From positions 62,001-126,000 of the forward strand of contig JAOUJW010000007.1 in NCBI GenBank assembly GCA_029882975.1: 64,000 nt of DNA, written 5' to 3'. The notes under the pieces are model-generated. The model had not been told where the DNA came from and searched no databases. It saw only the letters and a list, made by a program, of their open reading frames with translations. Of this stretch, positions 45,445 to 55,540 are shown piece after piece. The stretch is from Gammaproteobacteria bacterium (lineage in GTDB: Bacteria > Pseudomonadota > Gammaproteobacteria > SZUA-152). The stretch's first letter is position 1. Each line of letters begins with the position of its first letter. The position numbers and the translations under genes were made by a program.

Positions 45445-46200
45445 TCAGTCAAGATCAATAATAAAACGTTGATAAAAATGGTCAGTACCTGATTGGTCGG
45501 ATTTTTGTTCCGTTTTTCTATCCAAAGAAAACGCCCGTACCAAGTTTCGTCGTTGTTTTTTTTCCTGCTCCGGTCCGATCTTTGGGGATTTTGCCGCAAC
45601 ATTCATTAACACTGTTTTGTCCAAATCGACCGCATCCATTTGCCGAACTGTGTCGTTGCGGGTTGGACGGTTATCTTTATAAAGCACCGTGGCAGCATTG
45701 CTGATTTGATTAGACTGCAGTTCCTCTTCCGTCCACAAGGTCAGTGCTTCGCAGTACTTTTCTTTAAGAATGGAAATTTTTCGTTGCGAAGTACCGTTCT
45801 TTAATTGTAACTCGTGGACCTGAAACTTGGTAATATGTCCGGACATGGTGGGTTTGGTGAATACAAAAAATTGATTTCGGGCTATTTTCTCGCGTAGAAA
45901 TTGATAAAAACTTTGCGGTTTACCGTAATGATAAGTGACTGTGGGTGTTTTCCATACCCGGTCATAGCGATCGTAATGACTGGAAACCAAATCGCCTTGG
46001 GCGATGGAAACACCTTTGATGTCGTTCTTTAACAAACGCAGGGGTTCGCTTTGGGTGCGACGAAACGTACCATCCTCAGCTTCCGAATATACAATCACGA
46101 AATGAGTACCGTTCTCAAAGGTATAAACTGGTGTATTGATTAACATTAAAACAAAACTCCCGGACCCCCGTGTTCTGCTCAGCATTTCATTTTCTGACAC
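45445..46200 (-). CDS. Hypothetical soluble protein
   Basis: I do not recognise this 251-residue protein. It has no clear signal peptide or membrane span. The first half is beta-rich ('NTPVYTFENGTHFVIVYSEA'), the second half is charged with basic clusters ('EQEKKQRRNLVRAFSLDRKTEQK'). The start is uncertain: GTG at 46200, ATG at 46185, or ATG at 46146, which would begin 'MLINTPVYTFENG' and has GGGAG 10 nt upstream. Confidence 0.55.
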   Translation of the reverse strand: MSENEMLSRTRGSGSFVLMLINTPVYTFENGTHFVIVYSEAEDGTFRRTQSEPLRLLKNDIKGVSIAQGDLVSSHYDRYDRVWKTPTVTYHYGKPQSFYQFLREKIARNQFFVFTKPTMSGHITKFQVHELQLKNGTSQRKISILKEKYCEALTLWTEEELQSNQISNAATVLYKDNRPTRNDTVRQMDAVDLDKTVLMNVAAKSPKIGPEQEKKQRRNLVRAFSLDRKTEQKSDQSGTDHFYQRFIIDLD

Positions 46201-46415
46201 AACGGGCCGTGTGATTTTTTTGGTACCAGTTTTTTTGGGGGACCGGTACTAATGTGTCCCGAGACTCTGCCCCCACCCTATTATTTTGGTTATAGCGGCT
46301 ATCGGTTCCGACATCATAGCCTTAGACTGCAGGCAGCTGCAAGTCGTAAACGCTCACCATATATCAGATCATAATAACAAGCGTAGCACAATTTAAGCTA
46401 TGTAATAAGAATCCC

Positions 46416-46748
46416 CTAATCCAGCCAATCGTCGCCGTAATCATGTGTGATTTCCTCACCCGCTTTAATATCTTTAAGCGCAATCACGGTAAAATCGTCG
46501 CAATAACAGGCATTGGCGCGCTTGTTGTGATTGATGTATTTGAATAGGCATTTCACTTCAAAACCGTCTTTGGCGTCGTTTATCCACAAAACATAGGGGC
46601 CATCCGATTTTGCCGGGACTGCTTCTACTTCACCCAGAACAGCCCCTTCTTTGATATCGGTTTTTGCAAACAAACCGCGTCCGTGAATGGCGCTTTTTTT
46701 CACATACACTAAATCGTGTTCTGAGTTATTCTCTATCGCTTTTTTCAA
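46416..46748 (-). CDS. SET-domain protein
   Basis: SET domains are S-adenosylmethionine-dependent lysine methyltransferases, best known from eukaryotes. The 110-residue protein is a minimal SET domain: 'SAIHGRGLFAKTDIKEGAVLGEVEA' (N-SET, SAM contact), 'LFKYINHNKRANACY' (the NH.. SAM motif) and 'IKAGEEITHDYGDDWLD' (the ELTYDY-like pseudoknot with catalytic Tyr). There is no post-SET Cys cluster. The start is a TTG with GGAG 7 nt upstream. The target protein is unknown. Confidence 0.85.
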   Translation of the reverse strand: MKKAIENNSEHDLVYVKKSAIHGRGLFAKTDIKEGAVLGEVEAVPAKSDGPYVLWINDAKDGFEVKCLFKYINHNKRANACYCDDFTVIALKDIKAGEEITHDYGDDWLD

Positions 46749-46882
46749 CGAACTTCTCCTTTACAAACATCTAACAGGTACTGCTGCTTCAACGGAATTT
46801 ATTTGAGGCTTTTACATATATAGTGGTAATTAGGGTAAATTGAAGGAGGAAACAATAATTTTACCATTAACTGATGGATGGG

Positions 46883-47416
46883 TTAAAACCATTGAAACCG
46901 AGCACGTATACCCGCGTTGATACCATAAACCAATAGTTCTTTATCGTTTTCGGAGTAATATCGTGTGTACTCTAAAGTAAAACTGAGCGCCGGCAAACTC
47001 ACCAAACGCTCCTCGGCACCGATACCGTAAGCAAAACCGTGGAATTCTTTGACAAACTTTCCTGACGACGTATCCCTCAGCGCATCCACCATGGCATAAC
47101 CTGCAATGCCGTATAAGCGCAGTTTGCGATCATCATGAGTTCCGTAACGTAAAAACAAACCACTTAGCGAGGGGATTTGCATTTCTTCATTGTCCACCGT
47201 ATCGCCATAGGCATGTGTACCCACCAAGGCCTCAACAGCATAGATGCTGCTGATACGGTATCCCAGTTTGGCCCTTGCAATATAAGGCGAATAGACCTTC
47301 CCCGCCATTTCCACATTGATTTGCCCAAGGCCGGATTCAGTATAGAAGGACGAAGCCTGTGCTTGGATCGACACCAAGGCCACCAAGCTCAATACGATTA
47401 CTACAAATTTTTTCAT
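46883..47416 (-). CDS. Small outer-membrane beta-barrel protein
   Basis: The 177-residue protein has a signal peptide ('FVVIVLSLVALVSIQAQAS') followed by about eight amphipathic strands ('PYIARAKLGYRISSIYAVEALVGTHAYG', 'LRLYGIAGYAMVDAL', 'FAYGIGAEERLVSLPALSFTLEYTRYY') and ends in 'GIRARFQWF', with the terminal Phe that the BAM complex recognises. The size fits an OmpA/OmpX-type 8-stranded barrel. Function unknown. Confidence 0.8.
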   Translation of the reverse strand: MKKFVVIVLSLVALVSIQAQASSFYTESGLGQINVEMAGKVYSPYIARAKLGYRISSIYAVEALVGTHAYGDTVDNEEMQIPSLSGLFLRYGTHDDRKLRLYGIAGYAMVDALRDTSSGKFVKEFHGFAYGIGAEERLVSLPALSFTLEYTRYYSENDKELLVYGINAGIRARFQWF

Positions 47417-47643
47417 AGTTTATGAGACCTTACTTCAGAACAAACCCCTCGTTCCAACCATCACCTGAGACGGAAACAGAACCCGGACGGCAAACCCCGG
47501 CGATTTTACCACGATGCACGCCCGGGAACCAATCCGGTTCCTGAGTTAACTATTCAGTCTTACCGGTGGAATTTTTTCAACTCGCTGCAATCATAGTAGA
47601 ACGCGAATGGCAACACGGCTCAGCCGGAAAAGGGACCTCAACA

Positions 47644-47940
47644 ATGTTAAACCCAAAACAACAATCCTTGTATGAAGCATTTTATAACGCCACCCATAAC
47701 AATTCGGTATTGGACTCCAGAACCGAATTGCTGGTGGGCCTTGCGGCAGCTGTCGCCATGAACTGTGAACCCTGTACTGCAAACTACTTATCAAAGCTCA
47801 AACAGGATGGCGCTTCCAAAGAGGAAATCCAAGAGGTGACCGCTAAGGTCATGGCCGTGGCAGCCGGGCAGAAAAAACTGCAGACTCAACGGGTGCTGAA
47901 AGACTTCGACATTGAGCTGGATGAATTTGGTAAGTCATGA
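47644..47940 (+). CDS. AhpD-like carboxymuconolactone decarboxylase family protein
   Basis: The 98-residue protein is one AhpD-like helical domain. It has the redox CxxC in 'AVAMNCEPCTANYLSKLKQDG' near residue 43. The usual His after CxxC is replaced by Asn, so peroxidase-type chemistry may be altered. The ATG at 47644 follows AAGGGA and gives the common length; an upstream in-frame start would add 26 residues. It stands alone. Confidence 0.85.
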   Translation: MLNPKQQSLYEAFYNATHNNSVLDSRTELLVGLAAAVAMNCEPCTANYLSKLKQDGASKEEIQEVTAKVMAVAAGQKKLQTQRVLKDFDIELDEFGKS

Positions 47941-48076
47941 CCCATTAGGGTAAGGATGCCGATTAATCTGAAGCACCGACCTTTTGCGCTGGTCGACCCG
48001 AGGTGCAAAAACGGAAGTTCTCCCAACTTGTCTTTGCTTATGCCGATAAGATTTTAACCTGCCCCGTGGACTAGAA

Positions 48077-50233
48077 TTACACATCACCGGACAATAACGG
48101 TCTTTGTTGTTGAATCAACAACACCAGAGAACGTTTTTGCAGGGGATACACCGCACCGGAATGATAAAAACGGTTATCCATTTCAGCCAGTGTTTCATTC
48201 TCGGTATCCACCAGTACCTCCCAACGACTGTTAGGCGGCTCTGCAGGTAAGGTAAACGGTATGGCTTCATGGTCTGAGTTAAACAGCAGGATCATATTAT
48301 CGTCTTTAACCGGACACCCTCTGTCATCGTGTTCATCGATCACTTCGCCGGCCAGAAACAGCCCCAAACAACGGGCATAGGACTTATTCCATTCCTGGTC
48401 TGTCATTTCCGTACCACTGGGCATTAGCCAGGTTATATCCTTAATGGAACTCCCCTTGATGGAGCGCCCCTGAAAAAAATAGCGTCGCCGAAAACCGGGG
48501 TGCTCTTTACGCAAGCGAATTAAGTAACGCACGAACTGAAACAATTCCTGCTGTTCCCGCTGTAAATCCCAGTTTACCCAATTGAGTTCGTTGTCCTGGC
48601 AATAAGCGTTATTGTTACCTTTTTGGGTGCGACCCAACTCATCACCCGCCAGCAACATGGGTACGCCTTGTGATAAAAACAAAGTCGCGAGAAAATTGCG
48701 TTTTTGGCGGTTTCTCAGCCGTAAAACGTGCAGATTATTCGTAGCCCCTTCCTCACCACAGTTCCAACTTTGGTTATGGTTATCACCATCACGATTGTTT
48801 TCCAGATTGGCCTCATTGTATTTCCGGTTGTAGCTGACCAAATCCTCTAGAGTGAACCCATCATGGCAGGTGATAAAGTTAATGCTGGCATACGGCCTGC
48901 GGCCGCCATGCTCATACAAATCACTGGAACCGGTAATGCGATAAGCCATATCACCAATCAAACCGCCATCTCCTTTCCAGTAAGCGCGGATCAAATCGCG
49001 ATACTTGCCATTCCATTCGGTCCAGCCCACCGGAAAGTTTCCCACCTGATAACCGCCTTCACCCAAGTCCCAAGGTTCGGCTATTAACTTTACCTGAGAC
49101 AGGATTGGATCCTGGTGGATAATATCGAAAAACGCACCTAAGCGATCCACGGCATGCAGCTCCCGCGCCAGAGCCGACGCCAAATCAAAGCGAAAACCGT
49201 CCACGTGCATTTCCTGCACCCAATAGCGCAAACTGTCCATAATGAGCTGCAGCACCCTTGGATGACGCATATTCAAAGTATTACCACAACCGGTGTAGTC
49301 GGTGTATAGCTGCGGGTTATTTTTGTCGAGGCGATAGTATGCGCTGTTATCGATACCGCGGAAACACAGTGTGGGCCCCAAATGACTGCCTTCGGCGGTG
49401 TGGTTGTAAACCACATCCAATATGACTTCAATACCGGCAGTATGCAGATGCTTCACCATGGTTTTGAACTCATTGATACTGCCACTGGCAGAATATCTGG
49501 CATCTGGAGCAAAAAAACCAATGGAGTTGTAGCCCCAGTAGTTTCTTAGCCCGTTTTCCACCAGACGCCGGTCATCGATAAATGCATGCACCGGCATTAG
49601 TTCGACCGCGGTAATACCCAAACGCTTGAAATGCTCTATGGCAGGAGCGGAACTGAGACCCGCATATGTACCGCGAATCTCTTCGGGAATATCGGGATGG
49701 TTTTGCGTAAACCCTTTAACATGCAATTCATAAATTATGGTGTCATGCCAGGGTGTCCGTAGCAATTTGTCATCACCCCAGGTGAAGGATTGATCCACCA
49801 CGCGGCTACGCAACATGGCATTGGCACTGTCCCAATCATTTGCTGCCAAATCCTGCTTTTTATGCCGGGGGTCATAAGCAAACAGGGAATCCTCCCAATG
49901 CAATTGTCCTACGACATCCTTGGCGTAGGGATCCAACAGCAGCTTGCTGGCATTGAAGCGATGACCGTTGGCAGGGTCGTAGCGACCATGGACGCGGTAA
50001 CCGTATAACAAGCCGGGCCGGGCTTCGGGCAAATAGCAGTGCCAGACCTGATCGGTTTTCCACTTCACATTGATGGTATGAACCACCTCATTGGATTTGG
50101 AATCGATCAAACATAGCTCGACTGTTTGGGCATTTTCCGAAAAAAGGGCAAAATTCACGCCTTCCCCATCCCAGGTAGAACCCAAAGGATAAGGTTTGCC
50201 GGGCCAAACATCCGGTAACCGTCTATACAACAT
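48077..50233 (-). CDS. glgX: Glycogen debranching enzyme
   Basis: GlgX hydrolyses alpha-1,6 branches of phosphorylase limit dextrin. The 718-residue GH13_11 protein has a CBM48-type N-terminus ('WPGKPYPLGSTWDGEGVNFALFSENA'), 'IIYELHVKGFTQ', 'ILDVVYNHTAEGSHLGPTL', nucleophile Asp in 'HVDGFRFDLASALAREL', acid/base Glu in 'LIAEPWDLGEGGYQVG' and the second Asp in 'NFITCHDGFTLEDLVSYN'. The upstream glgB copy 2 stops 15 nt before it, so they form an operon. Confidence 0.95.
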   Translation of the reverse strand: MLYRRLPDVWPGKPYPLGSTWDGEGVNFALFSENAQTVELCLIDSKSNEVVHTINVKWKTDQVWHCYLPEARPGLLYGYRVHGRYDPANGHRFNASKLLLDPYAKDVVGQLHWEDSLFAYDPRHKKQDLAANDWDSANAMLRSRVVDQSFTWGDDKLLRTPWHDTIIYELHVKGFTQNHPDIPEEIRGTYAGLSSAPAIEHFKRLGITAVELMPVHAFIDDRRLVENGLRNYWGYNSIGFFAPDARYSASGSINEFKTMVKHLHTAGIEVILDVVYNHTAEGSHLGPTLCFRGIDNSAYYRLDKNNPQLYTDYTGCGNTLNMRHPRVLQLIMDSLRYWVQEMHVDGFRFDLASALARELHAVDRLGAFFDIIHQDPILSQVKLIAEPWDLGEGGYQVGNFPVGWTEWNGKYRDLIRAYWKGDGGLIGDMAYRITGSSDLYEHGGRRPYASINFITCHDGFTLEDLVSYNRKYNEANLENNRDGDNHNQSWNCGEEGATNNLHVLRLRNRQKRNFLATLFLSQGVPMLLAGDELGRTQKGNNNAYCQDNELNWVNWDLQREQQELFQFVRYLIRLRKEHPGFRRRYFFQGRSIKGSSIKDITWLMPSGTEMTDQEWNKSYARCLGLFLAGEVIDEHDDRGCPVKDDNMILLFNSDHEAIPFTLPAEPPNSRWEVLVDTENETLAEMDNRFYHSGAVYPLQKRSLVLLIQQQRPLLSGDV

Positions 50234-50248
50234 ATTAGATCCCGTGTC

Positions 50249-52423
50249 TTAATCAGACATCCGTTTTAACACAACCCCAGCCAGCGGCGGCAACGTAATA
50301 TTTATGGACCAAGACCGCCCCATCCATCCGATGTCTTCGCTGTGCAGACCAAGGGAGCCATTACCCATATTACTACCACCGTAGTACTGAGAATCGGAAT
50401 TGAACAGTTCCTGGTACATTCCCGGCTCCGGAACACCCAAACGATAGGCTTGTCGTACCACCGGCGTAAAATTAATAATCACTATAATACAAGTATTTTG
50501 GTCCCGGCGAATATAACTGATAACAGATTGCTCCGAATTCTGGCAATCTATCCATTCAAACCCCTGCCAATCAAATTCATAGGTATGCAAGGGTGCTTGG
50601 GCCTGGTACAGATGGTTCAAATCCTTTACCAGGTTTTGCACGCCCTGATGTAGAGGATATTCCAACACATACCAATCCAAAAAACGACCACTGTCCCACT
50701 CCAAGCCTTGCCCGAACTCACAACCCATAAAGAGTAACTTTTTGCCGGGGTGGGTAAACATATACGTATACAACAATCGCAAATTGGCAAATTTTTGCCA
50801 TTCATCACCGGGCATTTTATTCAACAAAGACTGCTTACCGTGAACGACCTCATCATGGGAAAAAGGTAACAGAAAATTCTCCGTGAATGCATACAACATG
50901 CTAAACGTCAGTTCATTATGATGATGTTTTCGATGCAGCGGATCGTTTTCCATATAAGCCAAGGTATCGTTCATCCAGCCCATATTCCATTTCAAGTCAA
51001 ATCCCAAACCTCCGGCAAAAACCGGACGACTGACTTGCGGCCAGGAAGTGGACTCTTCCGCCATCATCAACACACCTTTACAGGCCTGGTGTACCACCGT
51101 ATTGAGTTGCTGTATAAACTCAATGGCGGCCAGATTTTCCCGACCACCGTACGCATTGGGTAACCAGTCCTCCCGGGAGTAATCCAGATATAACATAGAG
51201 GCAACGGCATCCACCCGCAAACCATCCAAGTGAAACTCTTCCAGCCAGAATAAAGCGCTGGATAACAGAAAATTCTTCACTTCATTGCGACTGAAATTGT
51301 AGATCAAGGTGGACCAATCCAGGTGTTCTCCCAAACGCGGATCTTCGTGTTCATACAAGGCGCTGCCATCAAAACGTGCCAAGGCAAAATCGTCCTTGGG
51401 AAAGTGCGCAGGCACCCAATCCAGGAAAACACCGATGTCATTTTGGTGACAATAGTCAACAAAATAGCGAAATTCATCCGGACTCCCATAGCGCGATGTG
51501 GGCGCATAATAGCCGATGGCCTGATAACCCCAGGAAGGATCAAAGGGAAACTCTGTCAGTGGCAATAACTCAATATGGGTAAAACCCAGGGCTTTTACGT
51601 GCGCCACCAATTGGTGTGCCAGCTGCCGGTAGTTCATACCCGAACCATCGCTGTTACACTTCCAGGAACCTAAATGAACTTCGTAGATGGAAACCGGACG
51701 GTGCTGCCAGTCAAAGCTTTCCCTTTGCTGCAACCAGAGGTCATCCTGCCATGAATAAGCTTGTACCTGCGGTACTATCGCAGCGTTACTCGGTCTTAGC
51801 TCAAATTGCTGCGCGTAGGGATCGGTTTTCAGAAATACCGCACCGGTGTGGCGATTTCGAATTTCGTATTTGTATAAGCTCCCCGGCGCCAGATCCGGTA
51901 CGAACAACTCCCAAACACCGGAACCGCCCCGACAACGCAAAGGGTGACGTCGACCATCCCAGTGATTAAAGTCTCCCACCACACTGACCCGCTCCGCATT
52001 GGGAGCCCAAACGGCAAACAATACACCTGCAATACCTTGTGCCTCATGGGCATGTGCCCCAAGAAACCGGTAGGCGTGCCAATGTTTTCCCTGAGCAAAC
52101 AAATGCAAATCAAAATCGGGGATTTGTGGGGGAAAACTATAAGGATCATGCAGCACATGCCGACTTCTGTTGGCGTCATACCATAGTAGTTGATAAGGCT
52201 TGCTGATCGATGCTTGCCCGCGCCATTGGAACAGATCCGAACTATCGATACGACTCATATGCTGTTCATTGTCCAGCAAGGTAACGGAACAGGCACCCGG
52301 CAGGTAGGCTCGGATGACGGTTTCACCGTTGATCTGATGCGGTCCCAGAAAAGAGAACGGATCGTGATGTCTGGCGCTGCAAAGTTTTTCCAGATCCGTC
52401 AGAGATTCTCGCGTTTCATCCAT
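50249..52423 (-). CDS. glgB: 1,4-alpha-glucan branching enzyme, copy 2
   Basis: A full-length 724-residue branching enzyme, clearly paralogous to copy 1 but lacking the disordered N-terminal extension. It has '[24 protein letters not shown]', Asp in '[18 protein letters not shown]', Glu in '[10 protein letters not shown]' and Asp in '[12 protein letters not shown]'. The ATG at 52423 is chosen because GAGGGAAG lies about 6 nt upstream; an earlier in-frame start at 52447 is weaker. It is followed by glgX, so this operon may serve remodelling rather than synthesis (inference). Confidence 0.94.
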   Translation of the reverse strand: MDETRESLTDLEKLCSARHHDPFSFLGPHQINGETVIRAYLPGACSVTLLDNEQHMSRIDSSDLFQWRGQASISKPYQLLWYDANRSRHVLHDPYSFPPQIPDFDLHLFAQGKHWHAYRFLGAHAHEAQGIAGVLFAVWAPNAERVSVVGDFNHWDGRRHPLRCRGGSGVWELFVPDLAPGSLYKYEIRNRHTGAVFLKTDPYAQQFELRPSNAAIVPQVQAYSWQDDLWLQQRESFDWQHRPVSIYEVHLGSWKCNSDGSGMNYRQLAHQLVAHVKALGFTHIELLPLTEFPFDPSWGYQAIGYYAPTSRYGSPDEFRYFVDYCHQNDIGVFLDWVPAHFPKDDFALARFDGSALYEHEDPRLGEHLDWSTLIYNFSRNEVKNFLLSSALFWLEEFHLDGLRVDAVASMLYLDYSREDWLPNAYGGRENLAAIEFIQQLNTVVHQACKGVLMMAEESTSWPQVSRPVFAGGLGFDLKWNMGWMNDTLAYMENDPLHRKHHHNELTFSMLYAFTENFLLPFSHDEVVHGKQSLLNKMPGDEWQKFANLRLLYTYMFTHPGKKLLFMGCEFGQGLEWDSGRFLDWYVLEYPLHQGVQNLVKDLNHLYQAQAPLHTYEFDWQGFEWIDCQNSEQSVISYIRRDQNTCIIVIINFTPVVRQAYRLGVPEPGMYQELFNSDSQYYGGSNMGNGSLGLHSEDIGWMGRSWSINITLPPLAGVVLKRMSD

Positions 52424-52838
52424 AACATTCTTCCCTCTCCCATCCATTACATTGGTGACACTACCGTCTCATATAATAGAAGAAATTGGCTTGTACCACA
52501 CAGACGGGACATGTTGTAGACAGGACTGGCTGAACAAAATCGCAGGCAAAAAAAACACCCCTTAGGTGAAACTCACGGTCGGGGTGCTAGTGCAGCCAAA
52601 CTGGCTTGTCGGATGACACATCACCCAACGAGAATTCTGTACCACTCTTACAGAGCAATTGCTGTGCCATACTTTTATCCTGTTGTTTTAAATGATAATT
52701 ATTTGATTTCCCTGAAATGTCAGCACAGTTTTGTAAAGATTGTCGACGATCCGGAAATGCAAACTTTATGTAATCTGGCTAATTTTTTTTCAAAGGAACC
52801 GATATACAGGGATAATAGACGGATAAGACGAGAACACG
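52424..52838. other. 415-nt intergenic region with a leftward terminator
   Basis: The left part must hold the promoter of the glgB2-glgX operon. A strong minus-strand terminator is at 52547-52588. From 52590 to 52838 I see no convincing gene on either strand; this stretch could be the 3' UTR of the glycerate kinase mRNA or a small RNA ending at the terminator. Confidence 0.6.
52547..52588 (-). terminator. Rho-independent terminator, leftward
   Basis: On the minus strand CACCCC pairs with GGGGTG, enclosing a second hairpin GTGA-GTT-TCAC, and eight T follow. It lies about 380 nt past the glycerate kinase stop codon, with no leftward gene in between. Confidence 0.8.
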
Positions 52839-52985
52839 ATGTTCCAGAAAACCATAAACGAAGAAAATAATCGACTGGCTCAAACCACCAAAAAGTGGGG
52901 AGCACTGGCTTTCCTTTTTTTCCTTATCAAAGGACTGGCCTGGATAATCGTACCCTATGTACTTTATTTACTGGGCTCGGAGTAA
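52839..52985 (+). CDS. 48-residue single-span membrane peptide
   Basis: The frame reads 'MFQKTINEENNRLAQTTKKW' then one hydrophobic helix ('GALAFLFFLIKGLAWIIVPYVLYLLG') and ends 'SE'. A basic pair before the helix predicts N-in topology. The upstream AAGACGAGA is only a moderate ribosome-binding site. The last 22 nt overlap the convergent glycerate kinase gene. Family not recognised. Confidence 0.6.
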   Translation: MFQKTINEENNRLAQTTKKWGALAFLFFLIKGLAWIIVPYVLYLLGSE

Positions 52986-54109
52986 CCCACAAACTGCTGT
53001 AACAGTTCCCGACTTGCCTGTTGCAAGTAAGACGCAGCATCCTGCATGGATTGATGCATATCCACAGTCTGATTACAAATACTGGTAACTTTATCAAATC
53101 CCAAGGCTTGAAGCGCTGGGGGATCCAGCGTGACCTTACCGGCTACGACGATACAAGGTACCCCAAAATCAGATGCTCTCTTTGCAACCGCCACAGGCCC
53201 CTTGCCACATCCCGACTGGGCGTCCAAACAACCCTCAGCCGTAATCACCAGTTCACAAAGCTGCAACTGTTTATCCAACTCAATAAGATCAAAAATGAGC
53301 TCGGTTCCAGACTGTAAAACAGCCTGACAAAAGGCCATTAAACCGGCCCCCAATCCACCTGCGGCACCCGCCCCTTTTGCACACGAAACATCCAAGCCCA
53401 TCTCTTGGTGGATACGTTCAGCAAAATTCTTCAATCCCTCGTCCAATCTTGACACCTGGGCGGGATCGGCACCTTTTTGCGCTGCAAACATGTGAGCCGC
53501 GCCTGTGGGCCCATATAGAGGGTTATCCACATCACACATCACCCGAATATCAGTATGCCTCAAACGTGGATCCATGCCGCTGGTGTCGATATGCCATACC
53601 GTTTCCAGAGCAGCGCCACTGCCACTTAACACTATTCCCTGAGCGTTAAGAAATCTGACACCCAGAGCCTCAGCCATCCCCATTCCTGCATCATTGGTCG
53701 CGCTGCCGCCCAAGCCGATTAATATTTGCTCAGCCTTTAGGTCCAGCGCTTTGAGAATCAATTGCCCCAAACCATAACTACCGGCTAATAAAGGATTTGC
53801 AGGTTCGCCGGAAATAAGCCGCAACCCAATCACATCCGCTGACTCTATGATCGCTGTTCTTTGATCCGCATGGAAATACAATTGTGTTTGTTGCGGCCGC
53901 CCCAATGGGCCACGAGCCTCAAGTCGAATCGTTGTTGCGGCAAGAACAGCCGCTAGAATGGCACCACAACCATCGCCACCGTCGGCAATGGGTAACAAAA
54001 CCGTTTGCGCCTGAGGACAAGCTTGTTTTACTCCCAGCTCAATAGCTTGAGCCGCTTCAGACGCCGTCAAACTACCTTTGAAAGCATTGGGGGCTATTAG
54101 GATTTTCAA
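52964..54109 (-). CDS. Glycerate kinase (GarK/GlxK type)
   Basis: Phosphorylates D-glycerate to 2- or 3-phosphoglycerate. The protein begins 'LKILIAPNAFKGSLTASEAAQAIELG' as in this family, with 'VLLPIADGGDGCGAIL', 'LIGLGGSATNDAGMGMAEALG', 'AQKGADPAQVSRLDEGL' and 'VITAEGCLDAQSGCGKGPVAVAKRA'. Family-length proteins are about 380 residues, matching a TTG start at 54109; TTG codons further up (54169) would add 20 residues not typical of the family. No glyoxylate genes are near. Confidence 0.9.
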   Translation of the reverse strand: MKILIAPNAFKGSLTASEAAQAIELGVKQACPQAQTVLLPIADGGDGCGAILAAVLAATTIRLEARGPLGRPQQTQLYFHADQRTAIIESADVIGLRLISGEPANPLLAGSYGLGQLILKALDLKAEQILIGLGGSATNDAGMGMAEALGVRFLNAQGIVLSGSGAALETVWHIDTSGMDPRLRHTDIRVMCDVDNPLYGPTGAAHMFAAQKGADPAQVSRLDEGLKNFAERIHQEMGLDVSCAKGAGAAGGLGAGLMAFCQAVLQSGTELIFDLIELDKQLQLCELVITAEGCLDAQSGCGKGPVAVAKRASDFGVPCIVVAGKVTLDPPALQALGFDKVTSICNQTVDMHQSMQDAASYLQQASRELLQQFVGYSEPSK

Positions 54110-54202
54110 GGCATAAACAACCTTTAGGGATAACGCGCCCAGCTTACCCAAGCGCGCCGGAAAATCCAACCCGGTTGGATGAATTTGAAGTCCAGCGACG
54201 GC

Positions 54203-55540
54203 TTATTCGACGATTTGTGAGGATAAAAGCTGCGCTTCAACGCAACTGGCGCTGACACCCAGCTTGCAGGCTTTTTCATAGTCTTGAACAGCGCGGCTTA
54301 GATTGCCCTTTTTTTGATAGGCGTAGGCACGGTTGTTAAAGGCGATACCGTTGTCCGGTTCAGTGGCAATAACTAAATCACAATCCTGAATGGCCTCCTG
54401 ATACATACCCATTTCCGTGTAAGCCACCGAGCGGTTAATAAACGCATTGGAAGCGGCCGGATTAGACTTAATAATTTGATTGCTCAAAGTGATCACCGAG
54501 GGCCAATCTTTTTGGCCCATACGAATAACACTCTCGTCCAGTGCCACTTGAATTTCCGCTTCGGTGAGCTTTGCCGAACCGGGCTTCTTGAGTTTGGGCT
54601 TTGAACCTTCCGGCGACGCTTCACCCGGTAAGCGAGCCTCCACAACGGATGCCAGAGTGCCGGATACGTTTTCTACCGTTTCCGTCGGCTCCAATTCGTT
54701 TGCAGCGGCCAAACTGGGATCGGACACCAGCGCTTGGCTTTCCTCTTGAGCTTCCACTTGGGCGTCCATTACGGTTGCCGATGCCGTTTCTTCTTGAGCA
54801 ATACTGGCTTTAGGTTTAGTCACCTTGGATTGGGACTGGCTTTTTGTTGAATCGCCATATTTGTCCGCTTTGAATTCATATGCTGTCGTCTTAAACAAGG
54901 TATCTTTGTTGCCGTATATGTAGCCTCCCCCGAATCCCAGCAAGACAATAATGGCGGTAAAGACCATGGGCATTTTACTGCCGCCTGATATAGCTTTGGA
55001 CCGTTTTTCGGTAACGGAACTTCTGCTTTGGCTTCGTTCCGATCGTCTCGATCCGGCGCGGCCTGGGGAAGCGCCAAACGGTTCGCTGTCGGCAGCACCG
55101 AAGGGTTGACTGCCGGACGCTTTGGATTGCATTAGTTCATTTTGTTTTTTCTGAAGTAATTTTTTGCGTATTTCCTGAGTCTGGCGTGCCTGCTGTTCAA
55201 ACGCTTGTTGCTTACGTAACTGCTCTTGCTGCCTTTGTTGCGGGGTTTTGGCCTGCTCTTGCTGCCGTAGCTGTTGCAGTCGCTTTTTCTCCTGAAGTAA
55301 GCGTTGTTTTTCTTGATTTAATTTTTTTTCAGCTTCCGCAAGACCATCATCCCACACCTCGCGGGCGTCCTCGAAAACCTCATCTTCCATGTCCACGGGC
55401 ACTTCAAGACTGAAATCGTCTTTCTTCGGCGGCGGTTCCGAGTCCAGCAAATAACCTGTGTCCTCATGATCAGACGATAAGGTGCTGTCCCACATGTCTT
55501 CTTCAGAGATCCACTTATTCTTACCCGGTTTATCAGCCAT
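54203..55540 (-). CDS. Membrane-anchored coiled-coil and TPR protein
   Basis: The 445-residue protein has an acidic N-terminus, a long Gln/Lys/Arg-rich coiled coil (about 65-135), a basic Ser/Arg linker (about 155-185), one membrane helix (about 190-210, 'MPMVFTAIIVLLGFGGGYIYG'), a low-complexity periplasmic stretch and two or three TPR units near the C-terminus (about 330-440, 'NAFINRSVAYTEMGMYQEAIQDCD', 'IAFNNRAYAYQKKGNLSRAVQDYEKA'). Architecture suggests a cytosol-to-periplasm scaffold; function unknown. Confidence 0.75.
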   Translation of the reverse strand: MADKPGKNKWISEEDMWDSTLSSDHEDTGYLLDSEPPPKKDDFSLEVPVDMEDEVFEDAREVWDDGLAEAEKKLNQEKQRLLQEKKRLQQLRQQEQAKTPQQRQQEQLRKQQAFEQQARQTQEIRKKLLQKKQNELMQSKASGSQPFGAADSEPFGASPGRAGSRRSERSQSRSSVTEKRSKAISGGSKMPMVFTAIIVLLGFGGGYIYGNKDTLFKTTAYEFKADKYGDSTKSQSQSKVTKPKASIAQEETASATVMDAQVEAQEESQALVSDPSLAAANELEPTETVENVSGTLASVVEARLPGEASPEGSKPKLKKPGSAKLTEAEIQVALDESVIRMGQKDWPSVITLSNQIIKSNPAASNAFINRSVAYTEMGMYQEAIQDCDLVIATEPDNGIAFNNRAYAYQKKGNLSRAVQDYEKACKLGVSASCVEAQLLSSQIVE

